64,000 nt of DNA from the NCBI GenBank assembly GCA_916613615.1, contig OU744736.1, positions 5,296,330 through 5,360,329 of the forward strand. The letters are read 5' to 3'. Origin of the DNA: Steromphala cineraria (taxonomy: Eukaryota > Mollusca > Gastropoda > Trochida > Trochidae). Below are positions 11,436 through 21,231 of this stretch, piece by piece; the stretch's first letter is position 1, and every line of letters begins with the position of its first letter. The notes under the pieces were generated by a model, which made no database searches, had not been told where the DNA came from, and saw only the letters and a program-made list of their open reading frames with translations. The position numbers and the translations under genes were made by a program.

Positions 11436-13680
11436 AAAAAAAGATGAAAATATACGTTGAACAGTTTGATGTATTTTCTTAGAGAGGGTATTATTTGTGT
11501 CTGTTGAAACAGATATCAAAATAAAAAAAATCATTTTTTATGAAAACAAACAGATTGGTTTTGAAAAGGTTGGCTACAAACCAGAACATCCTCATTTGCA
11601 TTAGTTCCAAAAAATATTCATACTGTCAGATTTATGTATATTCATACCAATGTCTACACACAAGACAAGCAAAAACTATTGGGCAAGAGTAAATTCCTAA
11701 TAGTTTTGGTACAATTGGTTTGAAAATAAAATATCATTTCAACGTTTAAAACGATGACTTACATCTCTTTGTTTAAATGAAGTTTTATAAGATCTTTCTA
11801 ATTTATTGCAAAAGAAAACCAATGTTTAACTTTTGAAAAAACATAAATAAAAATAACGTCATTGTCGTAATTCGACAATATAAAGTGTTTGTTTAGTTTA
11901 AGTTGTGTTGAATATGATGATATTCGTTTCAAATGAAGCAGTGAAAGTGCTTGTATGTTATGAGATAAAGTTTCCCTTTAGAAGAAAATCAGGATTGTGT
12001 ACTACTCGAATGACATTCAGTGATGAACATGACACATTACCGTTGAAATAGCATTAACAACCTTTCTTTAAAGAAATGGGTTTGGAAAGATATTTCAAAA
12101 GCTTACACTAACATCACGAAATAATGATGCCCATTTCGAGATTAACGATTTCAATTGGAATCGTTTTCGTTCGTAAAATTGAGCCAGATGATAGCTATTT
12201 AATCATTGAGATTTAGTTTCTGACACAAACAATTAAGATCATTCGAGCATGCCCTCCTATGAATGACTTCAAGCTCAATTAAACTTATTACTTTCACCAT
12301 TTTTCTCTGAATCATTTTACAGTCCATAAGTAAAAATGGATGCTTTTCATATTTTTTTATATTGAGAAAGAATCATTTTCTCTTAGCAAATGCAAAATGA
12401 ATAATCTTTCGTGATATATTCATTCATCCGACTTTAGGTTGACATATAGATTCAACAAAGAAACAATGGTTATAAACCCATTGGGATTGTAATTCTGCTA
12501 TGTCAGAGCAAGTTCACAATAACCTGTACTTTCATCATAAATCAGCCTTTAATTGGCAATATATAAGCTTATCATCATTACAAATGTGATTAAACATACA
12601 TGTACAGGTAAAGGCAATTTTTTTTTACCTAAATATTGGATATTCAAAGGTGGAGATTTTGGTAAATTACAAAACGATTTCTTCTGCAAATTTGGGGACC
12701 TTAATCTTATATACATGTAGACAAACCCGTCATTTTCAAATGTAACATGTGTACCAAGATGATTAAAAAAAAGATGTTGTTTAAAAGTACACGATATGAA
12801 TTTGGTGATTTCATTTGAAAAAGCAAATGAAGGCATCAGTTCACCTATTGCTTTGCTCTTCAAACCAGAAGTTCATGAATTGCATGTGACACTACTAATA
12901 CAGTGGCTTGAAAACGAAAGTTTCATTAGAAAATAATTTGTTTTATTCGTGTTTAGAAGTTTGTTCATGTGGTGCAGTTAATCCATGCAGTGCCTTGGAA
13001 ATGAAAATATCATTTAAAATGACAGTTAAATGAGGAAGGAAGGGGATAGTTTTATATTTATGTTTGTAATAAAATAAATGACATTAGAAGGGGGAAAGTA
13101 TTCAAACTGTCCTAAAATTGAAACATAATTTTATCATACATTCCATATTGCTGTCTGATATTCTAGGATTCCTATTTGACAATCTATATCGACATCCTAG
13201 ATCTTTAAATGGTATAAAAGTTTGCATTCAGTAATTGATAACATATTCAAGTGTATAAAAGTTTATCTAATGGGAACTATCTCAAAAATCAATCAGCTTG
13301 TCAACTTATCATGTTCAAAAACATAATTTTGAACAAAAGCTAAATGTTTATCCTTTCACCTTTCAAAGCCAAGTTTAAGTGCAAATTTTGGAAACGCAAA
13401 GTAAACCCTGAGGCCCTCAAATGTACATGATGGTTGGACATGATGAATACAATGTGTCACATCAAAGACCACAAGGCGTGCAGCAATTGCAGTAATGACA
13501 ATGATTCCCGCCAGTTCCAGGATCAAAGACCATGATTCAGACACAGACACAGACACTGCATTAAGTACAGAAATATCGTGACAGCTAGAACAGAAAAAGA
13601 AATTTCTTTCAGCATTGAGGAATACGTATATAGGAATATAAAGTGTTGATTTAAAAAAAAACGACACCGTCTCATGCATT
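11435..13680. repeat. Block delta, copy A1
   Basis: Matches A2 (37575-43037, with two large insertions) and B2 (52700-54978), but has no B1 counterpart. About 170 bp at the 38890/54110 position are missing at 12873 in this copy. An older weaker relative of 12430-13100 lies in epsilon at 14030-14650. A minus-strand frame (13356-13679) with a hydrophobic stretch is broken in A2, so I do not call it a gene. Confidence 0.82.
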
Positions 13681-14654
13681 CACCATCTCAATCAATGTAT
13701 GACTTTAAATGACTCAAAATAATCATCATTTTACATTATATATATATTCTTCGTATTGTGCTAGAATGTCAATTTATGTCAATAAAATATATAAAGGATA
13801 CTTTGTTTAGTTTCAAAATATCAGGTTTATTTCTTTGAGCATCATAGATAAAGTTGACTAGGCATGAGATCCACATCCAGACATTAGATTATGGCCTTCA
13901 CAGGGGAGTAAATGTCAATACATCAAATTATTATATATGGATCGTGGTATTTACAATAACGAGAGGCAGAAATATGGTTGCAAGATAAATGCTCGTTACA
14001 TCATAATATTCCCCCCACCCGAAGATTAGTTTACATATAGATTTAAGAAACTGACAACAATCTTGGTATTGTAATTCTGCAAAATCAGAACCAGTTCATA
14101 ATTACATGTACTTTTAACATAACAATGTCTTTAAATTGACACTTTTTTATCGTATCACCATTAGAATGTCATTAACCATACATGTAAAGGCACACTTGAT
14201 GTTATTTGGTTTAGTCTTGACGTTAACTAAATAAATGTAAAGGAACTAATAAATATTTGTTTGTCCAACAACAATTCATATACAATAAATCAAAACTCCA
14301 GTTGTGAAAGTTCAACATTTTCCATTTTGTTATTACAATGCTAAAATGACTCAAAAACATCCAAATTTACACGATATTCGCACTAGGATACGCTAAATAT
14401 CACTAACTATGAGATGGCAGTAATTTTGGTACAACACAGAATGATTTAGCCTTCTCCTTGCTGTTTCTGTCACTTGGGCCGAGTTTGTGTAACTCTATAG
14501 CTTTAGGTTTTAATGTGTTTTTGCCCAAATTATTCAATGACATAATGATACGTTACAACGTTTTAGAAAATCACACTTCACCTTAAATTCTCTTGCTTGA
14601 AAATCTCATGTGAACAACAGAGATGAAAAGCTTTTGATTTATATTTGTAATAAA
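13680..14654. repeat. Linker epsilon, copy 1
   Basis: Matches 43037-44003. Its bases 14030-14240 and 14590-14654 resemble 12430-12640 and 13040-13075 in delta, which points to an older, shorter tandem duplication beneath the A/B one. It is interrupted at 14655 by a LINE and resumes at about 16107. No gene recognised. Confidence 0.75.
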
Positions 14655-16106
14655 CATTTCGAAGTTGGAAGTAATGGTAGAGAGAAACTATAAAGATAAA
14701 CTAAAACAAATTAGGACAACGATAAACCAGTGGCTTGGAAGAGATCTTACCCCACTTGGTAGAACAACAGTTTTGAAAAGTCTAATTCTACCTAAACTTA
14801 ATCATATCTTTACAACACTTCCAAATCCAAGTGAAAATTTATTAAAAGAGCTCGAAAAGCTAGCATTTAGTTTCATTTGGAAAGGTAAACCTGATAAAAT
14901 TAAACAGACAATAATAACTAGAAGCTTCAAAGAGGGTGGGATTAGAGTTCCAAATATAAGGAATACAATCATTTCGCAAAAAATAAGTTGGGTCAAAAGG
15001 CTCTTCAATTCTGAAAGTAACTCAAAATTAAAGAAACTTTTCTATATTAACGTATCACCAATGCACAGAGATTTTTATCAATACACTGAATCATCCCTCA
15101 CTGAGAAAGTTTGTACCCCAAGAACAAACGATTTTTGGAAAGATGGTTTAAAGGCATGGGGATGCTTTAACAAACAAATGGGGAATACCGTTAAAACTCA
15201 ATCTGACATCTTATCCCAACCAATATGGAATAACGACAATGTTAGAATAAACAACAAGTCTATAAATAATAAGGATATGTTAAAATCTGGTATTTACCTG
15301 ATAAATGATATAATCAAAAGTGACGGTAAATTTCTAAATTACCTAGAAATAACTGAAATATACAAATGCAAGACAAATTTCCTAGAATATGCTGGCATTA
15401 TCCAGGCAATTAAAATATATTTTTTTAAATACAAAATCAAAATAGAAACAAAACTAGAAATGCCCCTTATCCCATACTTTATTGAAAATATAGCTACTAA
15501 GAAAAAGGGATGTCGGAGCTTTTATGATGTATTACAAAAGACAGAAAACAATATGACGGAATACAAGTACCGAAAAAAGTGGGAATTAGATCTTGAATGT
15601 TCAATTAATGAAAGCGAATGGAATAACATAAATGAAATACCCTTCATGTCTAATCTAAATTCCAAAACAAAATGGTTTCAATATTCCATACTTCATAGAA
15701 TTCTGCCGACAAATGATCTTTTGCAAAAGATGAAATTGAAAGATGAAAATAAATGCAGTTTTTGTGATAAAGAGAAAGAGGCCATTAGTCATCTATTTTT
15801 CGATTGTCCAATTGTTTAACACTTATGGAACAAAGTTAAGGAATGGATAGAGACGTACACTGAAGCGAACATAAAGTTTTCCAAACGAAACATTTGTCTT
15901 GGATACCCCGAATACAGAAACAGGGTATTAAACATGATAATTACAAAGGTGAAATACATCATTTTCAAAGCAAAACAATTTGGTTTGAAACCAAACTTCA
16001 CATACATATATATAAATTTAAATGTTGCTATGTAAAATGTCACTTTCTTGTAGTTTGAATCTAAATGTACATGTACCTCAAAATGAAAAAAAAAATAAAA
16101 AAAAAA
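14655..16106 (+). mobile_element. 5'-truncated LINE (Tx1/L1-like), U1 only
   Basis: The insertion carries the C-terminal part of a reverse-transcriptase protein and ends in an impure poly(A) tail (16082-16106). The U2 site (44003-44334) has about 330 bp of ordinary epsilon sequence here instead. Part of that U2 sequence resembles 54520-54680, so it is ancestral, and the LINE replaced target DNA when it inserted. I see no target-site duplication, as expected for a deletion-linked insertion. It arose after the U1/U2 split, or is polymorphic between haplotypes. Confidence 0.9.
14656..16035 (+). pseudogene. LINE ORF2 C-terminal fragment with one premature stop
   Basis: The frame is open from the truncation point to TAA at 15817-15819 (about 384 residues from 14665), then open again for 71 codons to TAA at 16033. 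The start contains the sequence after the RT catalytic core typical of Tx1/L1-like ORF2: INQWLGRDLTPLGR, then VLKSLILPKLNHI, then FIWKGKPDKIKQ and EGGIRVPNI. Near the end CSFC, HLFFDC form the cysteine-histidine zinc motif (zf-RVT) found at the C terminus of such proteins. The RT catalytic domain and endonuclease are missing by 5' truncation, so there is no natural start codon. A single substitution probably made the internal stop; the downstream HLWNKVKEW continues the domain. Not functional. Clade assignment is by motif style only. Confidence 0.88.
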
Positions 16107-16296
16107 TTATACTTACATGTTTCAATACATACACAAATACAAAAAAAAATTGAATTCTGGGGTAGTATACTAAAAGTAATCAGGTATGTTTTTCTGAATG
16201 ATACCAAAGATCTATCAACTACTCACTAAGTTATAACAGTATACTTATGTTTCATATCTTATTCGCACTGCTGTAGCTGAATCATCCATACGATAA

Positions 16297-18300
16297 ACAA
16301 AATTCCTTCTCGGAGTGGCATTTCGAAGTTGGAAGTTAAAAAAGACAAATATTTATGGATAACAACTTCTTTAACCCGAGAACAGACATTACAATACAGC
16401 ATGCTTAAAAACGACACTGACAGCTGTAGCAAACCCTTGTGTTTTCAGAATAAAAAAAGTTGTTATATATAATTATTTGTCCTTATGTGAAAACAATTGT
16501 TTGGAGTCTGCTCTTATAATTTATCATTCAACTTTTTTCTAACTGTTAATTTTGTATAAATGTATATGTCAAAATTCAATTAAACAGAAGGGTATATTTT
16601 TAATGATCTGCATAAATTATCGCAACATGCATCTTTTAACCCATCAAAACTTTCCACAATGGCAACATCAGATAGAAAAGGTTAGAGTAGTGCAGCTTGC
16701 AACCAGGAAGCTATATTTCACCGTGTCCTGTCTTAATGGTATAAATACAGCAAAGTTGAACTTAATGGAGGAGAACAGCTCTGATACCATTCGTCATTGT
16801 ATGATCTAAGAAAGGGATTGATTCATGATTCCATGTACCTTCTTCTAGATTTAGTACATAACCAAACTTGAAATTGCAGCGAAATAAAGATGATGTATAT
16901 TGTGGCAAACAGAGAGAACAGTGTAAGAGATTTACATTAAAAATCAACATTTTTTTGGCCACTCAAAATAGTACAGGTTTGACGTTTTACAGCATTCAAC
17001 CAGACCACTATATTTCACTGTTTCCTTTGAAAGTCTTAATGATAAAATACAGCGGAATTACACTTTAAGAAAGACGTGCCAAATTAACAGATGTCATTCA
17101 TCATTGTAAGATCAAAGAACATTGTTGACGCAAGAAATTACAAGGCCAAAACTTGCATCCAGAGGGATTTATTCGTTTAGTTGGAAGAGATACACTGGAG
17201 TAGTTGGGTTCTTTAACCAATGTGCAATGTCGGTAATTTATTTGTATTGTACAGTAGGTGGAAATGACCGTTTAAACTTTGACGTTTAGTGGATGATTAA
17301 ACTAGAATGAATAGAAAATAGCCTATTACAGTTTGATATATGTGATACAAAAAGCGTTGAGCAAATATGTGAAACAGCATTTAGCATTTTAGAGTATTAA
17401 GAGCATTACTTAAACATTATGTAGCATATTAAATAAAGTTACATTCATCATGAAGCAAAGAGAAATTCCATGAACATATCAAGCATCCATGTATGAAACA
17501 TGCTAAAAATGCAATATACAATATGAAAAACTTACATTGTGTTCCTGTGTAACTACATTGTGTTATCAGAGAGGCTAGACACCTCTTTCGAGCATGGAGA
17601 ACTGCTACACACTGAACATTAAGGTAGCAGTGATCATGTGACGTGTCCATTGTAAAATTTGATTGTTCAATATACAGTTAAAGAGCGACTCTGTGAGTTG
17701 TCTTGGGTCAAATATGCCAAAATGGTTTCATTTGTTTATAAATTATTGACTGTTGCAGGATAGTATTCATTTTGAACATGGATAATTGCTTCACAATGAA
17801 CACAAAATTTCACTGATTTGTTAATGTTATACCTCTGTAGTTTCTTGGATCACCTTTATCACCTTTGCCCTTGTAAATTGGAACAATCACACCTAGCCTG
17901 TATACTCGTGGAAAACACTCTGTTTGCATGATAGTGTTAAATAATATACACAACTTATCAACAAACATATCACCACCATGAATAATTTTGCTCGTTATCA
18001 TTTTGAAGCTTATGGATGTCATAAAGGGTGACAGGAATATTTGAAGTCTCGATTGTGATCGAAAACCTGACATTTACACTGGCCAGTCAGTCAACTGTTA
18101 TTTTGGAAACATATCAAACAGTCAGAATATCAGATACAAGTTGATAACGTTAACTGGGTATTATGACATATAAGTATGTAAATTGGAAGTATGAATTTGG
18201 CTTATGTGAATATATATGACTGTTTAAATATTTTCGTAAATAAAATGAATATTTATCATAAAATCGGCATTTGGAGAATGACTGTTAGATTTGTGTGAAT
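16297..18300. repeat. Block beta, copy B1
   Basis: Diverged copy of 5271-7050 and near-identical to 44536-46893. It has two module M copies (16655-16810, 16950-17120), while B2 has three because an extra unit lies at about 45012-45330. It also contains a reverse-transcriptase fragment (17810-18070) that the A copies lack. No host gene recognised. Confidence 0.82.
17810..18070 (-). pseudogene. LINE reverse-transcriptase fragment (B1)
   Basis: The minus-strand frame reads GGDMFVDKLCILFN, then RLGVIVPIYKGKGDKGD, then PRNYRGITLTN and stops. This is the first part of a non-LTR reverse-transcriptase domain (the K-G-x-x-x-D-P-x-N-Y-R-x-I block), cut at both ends. The A copies go straight from 6830 to 6850 without it, so it entered B after the A/B split or was lost from A. 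The U2 partner (46402-46680) shares the break points but has its own substitutions. Clade uncertain (Jockey, CR1 and RTE types all share the motif). Confidence 0.82.
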
Positions 18301-18324
18301 AAATATAACAAATATTACATAGAG

Positions 18325-18421
18325 GATATTATATGAGTGTCCATGACATACCATGTTTACGACACGAGTGGCTAAATATTAGTATTTCCCGAGTATGTCA
18401 TGGGCACGAATAGAATATTCT
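18325..18421. repeat. Foldback (imperfect inverted repeat), B1
   Basis: The left arm ending in GTCCATGACATA (18325-18350) pairs with the right arm starting TATGTCATGGGCAC (18394-18421) with a few mismatches; the spacer is about 43 bp. The same structure is in U2 at 46915-47012. Probably a short foldback/MITE. Confidence 0.7.
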
Positions 18422-18511
18422 GTTTATTACCGTAGTCCCAAAATTAGAGAAAATACTTAAAAACTACTTCCCAGCATAGGCGGACTAGCTGCCGCCGGCC
18501 CGTTTTGTTTG

Positions 18512-18563
18512 TGACGTCATAGGTGAACCGTGATATCAAAGCATTGTTTATAACGTGACGTCA
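18512..18563. promoter_or_regulatory. Pair of perfect CRE motifs
   Basis: TGACGTCA occurs at 18512-18519 and 18556-18563, 44 bp apart, next to a GC-rich tract in an otherwise AT-rich region. Both are kept in U2 (47104-47111, 47148-47155). The octamer is the consensus CREB/ATF site; a promoter role here is inference. Confidence 0.45.
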
Positions 18564-18781
18564 AAATAAAAAAGTGATATTTTGCCCTAGGGCAACAAAA
18601 GTATGAACCTCGGTATGACTGCTCTCGTAGGTAATAAATTATGCATTCGTATCAAAGTAATACAATTTGTGGGGAAAATCAGGGATTTGGCTCTTTAAAG
18701 GGAGGCTGATGGGATCTGCGAAAAACCTTAAGATTGAGTAAATGCCGGGACGGGCTCTTTGACTTTGTTATTGTTTTGCAG

Positions 18782-19006
18782 TTACATGCTGGGAAAATTT
18801 TCGACTGGTTATACGACTACAATGCGCTGGAATTAAACGCTCTTCTGCTCAACGGATCATGGAATACTATAGGGAATAAACGCATATTTACCACTACGGG
18901 TTTGAAACCAGCGGTAATAAATACCTGTTTCAAGAAAGAAGCTGTATTAATTCACAGTGTTACAAATGATCTGGGTCAGACGAAATCTTATGGGATAATT
19001 TTTTAA
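18782..19006 (+). CDS. Candidate exon or relic of 75 codons, unknown
   Basis: A pyrimidine-rich tract ending TTGTTTTGCAG (18771-18781) is followed directly by an in-frame stretch starting LHAGKIFDWLYDYN and ending TNDLGQTKSYGIIF before TAA at 19004. Base use is less AT-rich than its surroundings and the frame has mixed residue types, unlike the low-complexity frames elsewhere. I recognise no family. The U2 copy (47374-47631) differs by three substitutions, all changing the residue (W to S, A to V, T to M), and by one extra T near the end that lengthens the frame. That argues against strong purifying selection. It could be a terminal exon, a captured exon or a transposon relic. Confidence 0.22.
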   Translation, partial: LHAGKIFDWLYDYNALELNALLLNGSWNTIGNKRIFTTTGLKPAVINTCFKKEAVLIHSVTNDLGQTKSYGIIF

Positions 19007-19500
19007 CTCATTTTCATAAAGATAAGATTAATTTCTAAACGAAAAGTTTTCGAGGTAGGACTTATTACTCAGAGACAGAGACCATAGCAAAATTGGGAAG
19101 AAAGAGTTAAAATGCTTTCAATGAAACAATGGTAAAATAAACAGGTTATACCAGGTTAATTTACATCGGTACCTGGTACAATATATAACATGTTCAGTGA
19201 AAGAAAACAACGAACCTGCTTAGTTTGAGAGTTAGCGAGCGCCTCAAGCAGGGCTAATAACGAACCTGCTCAGATGATCCATGTATATAATCTATGTTAA
19301 TAATGTATAATCTTACAGTTTGGGAGTGTGTCCGGAGGAAAAGCTTTCATTCATTAAAATTTTCATTGGTCATATTTAATGTTCTACAACTTCATTGGTT
19401 CATTAAACTAGACATTGTGCGGGAGAAAGAAATAACATTTAATGACACAATAATAAGCTGTGATTGTGTATATTTCTTGTCCACTAAGCCAAACACGACG

Positions 19501-19520
19501 GGGCCATTGCTTTATGGCCC
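19501..19520. other. Palindrome with loop inverted relative to U2
   Basis: U1 reads GGGCC, ATTGCTTTAT, GGCCC. U2 (48092-48111) reads GCGCC, ATCAAGCAAT, GGCCC. The reverse complement of the U1 loop is ATAAAGCAAT, one base from the U2 loop, whereas the direct comparison has six mismatches in ten. Flanks are otherwise almost identical. Confidence 0.85.
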
Positions 19521-19699
19521 GGCAGTTATATGACCTGTTACGACACATGACTAGACTCACTGGAAGTCAACAAACTGACACCTCACACCTGTTATCTGTA
19601 ACATCCGGCTTTTTGATACACAACTTCAAATGGCAGATTCCTCTTCGTCTTCAAGGCACTTTTTAATGTGTATTAGATGTAGATCAAAAGTTCAAAAAT

Positions 19700-21231
19700 T
19701 ATTTCAAAACCGTTCCAGTATAATTATTTTTGAATAAATGTAACAGATAGGATGATAGGGGCATATTGTTGTTCATATTTTGTTATATGGTTATTAAATT
19801 ACAAACCTATTCATACTTAGAACGAAGTTATTATATTTATAAAATGAAGAATAATATCGCATCTAAATATCTGATTATCCTGCCTCAACGGTGATCAAAG
19901 AAAAAGTCACAATCCTTCATTCACTTCAACTACCTAAAACAATTGACTACAAGCTCTGTCATGAAAGCATTATTGTTTTTCTATATAAACTTCCTTTTCT
20001 TGTGAGATCACCATCCATCAACTGTAATGAAGAAATGAAGAAGGGGGACAAATGCTTGGAGGTAATGGTGCCACAAAAGTATGGAATTCATTAAATCCTG
20101 ATTTCCAAAATAAAGATATACATAACAAGGTTTCAAAAATACAAATTACGGACAAGTGTGATATTCAATATGTATTAAATTATGAAATGATAAATATTGT
20201 TAACAAAGACAACATAAGGTAAGTCATAGCATGTGGCCTATCATCAGTCAACTTAATTTCAACACACAGAACTAATTTGAAATACCAAACATTTCAATAA
20301 GCATTACTATCATAAAATATTGTGATTTTTCCCTAGGCAAATTCATGACTTTTTTCCGATTACCGTGTCAGATGCGGTCACGGATTTCAAAACGATGTAC
20401 ACTATTTTCAACAAATCATACAAGATAGAAATCATTCCTCTATTTGAAAGGGTTTGTTAAAAGCACTGTACTTAGAACGAGGATTAAAACGTTGTTCTCA
20501 TATCATTAAGGCTTAAATTGAGACTGTATGGAAATGATATATTTCGGAAAAAAAGATTGACAAAATGATAAAAAGTTTAGCCATGTATTAGCGAAGTAAA
20601 CCTACTAATGTTACAAAGAAAATACTATTTCAAAACAAAGACGTTGTATTTATCATAAATGGTGAAAAGTAGTACATAGACGGAACGTAAATGCAATAAC
20701 ATTTAAAAATAACATACATAAAAAGTTTCATTTTCTACTTTTATCAACTTTGTAATAAATCATTTTATTAAAATGTAGACCAAGAGGCCATTGAGAATAA
20801 AGCTCAGTGTGTTACGACGGGGCTTTGACTATGCTAAAGGCTTTATCAAATAATAGTGCTTTCGTTAGAATTCTTATGATATTGGGGTAAAAATAGTATT
20901 TTTTATGGGTCCAATCACACCGAGGTAACACCAAGGTTACGAAATCATCTACAGCTGCCGGGCCGTGCCCAGTTCATGTCACGTGACAGCGTTACGCAAC
21001 TAAAAAAGTATGAAGATTCACATTAAATTCATTGGCGGCCATTTTGTGTGAACACCTTTAATTCATTTTGTGTAAGAAAAAGGAATTGCATGGCTAAACT
21101 TTACGTTATGTATTTGAATTATTACCGCTCCATTTAGTTTAGGTACATTGTCTTTCAATTGGAACCATTTATTTTCATTTTCTTGACATCACCTTATGTT
21201 TCCCCTAAAAACGTGATACTGCCCCTTTAAT
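19700..21231. repeat. B-only segment with MITE-related right end
   Basis: About 1.5 kb shared by B1 and B2 (48290-49824) and not aligned to A. No gene recognised. Bases from about 21020 to 21226 match the right two thirds of the TTAA MITE at 26928-27273, ending in the same ACTGCCCCT terminus followed by TTAA (21227-21230). The left terminus is not recognisable. A perfect 12-bp palindrome containing the E-box CACGTG lies at 20977-20988. Confidence 0.7.

Larger units (their letters stand above)
18300..19700. repeat. B-only cassette, copy 1
   Basis: Inserted in B relative to A (A runs directly across at about 7075). From left to right: a foldback (18325-18421), a locally GC-rich tract with CCGCCGGCCCG and two perfect CRE motifs (18512-18563), a 75-codon frame (18782-19006), an inverted repeat around ACCAGGT...ACCTGGT (19155-19190), direct repeats of ACGAACCTGCT with a small hairpin between (19210-19272), and a palindrome with an inverted loop (19501-19520). 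U2 partner 46893-48290. Function unknown; promoter-like composition beside a frame makes it the most gene-like stretch of U1. Confidence 0.65.

Noticed and set aside
12549..12863. 104-codon minus-strand frame
   Set aside because: Broken by indels in A2 and B2 (for example around 38760-38830 and 54000-54060).
13356..13679. Minus-strand 107-codon frame with a hydrophobic stretch (SWSLILELAGIIVITAIAA) after a splice-like TTCTGTTCTAG
   Set aside because: The A2 copy has a seven-base insertion and a deletion of about 130 bp across it, and B2 keeps only a diverged piece, so the frame is not maintained. It may be a dead exon, but I cannot support a gene.
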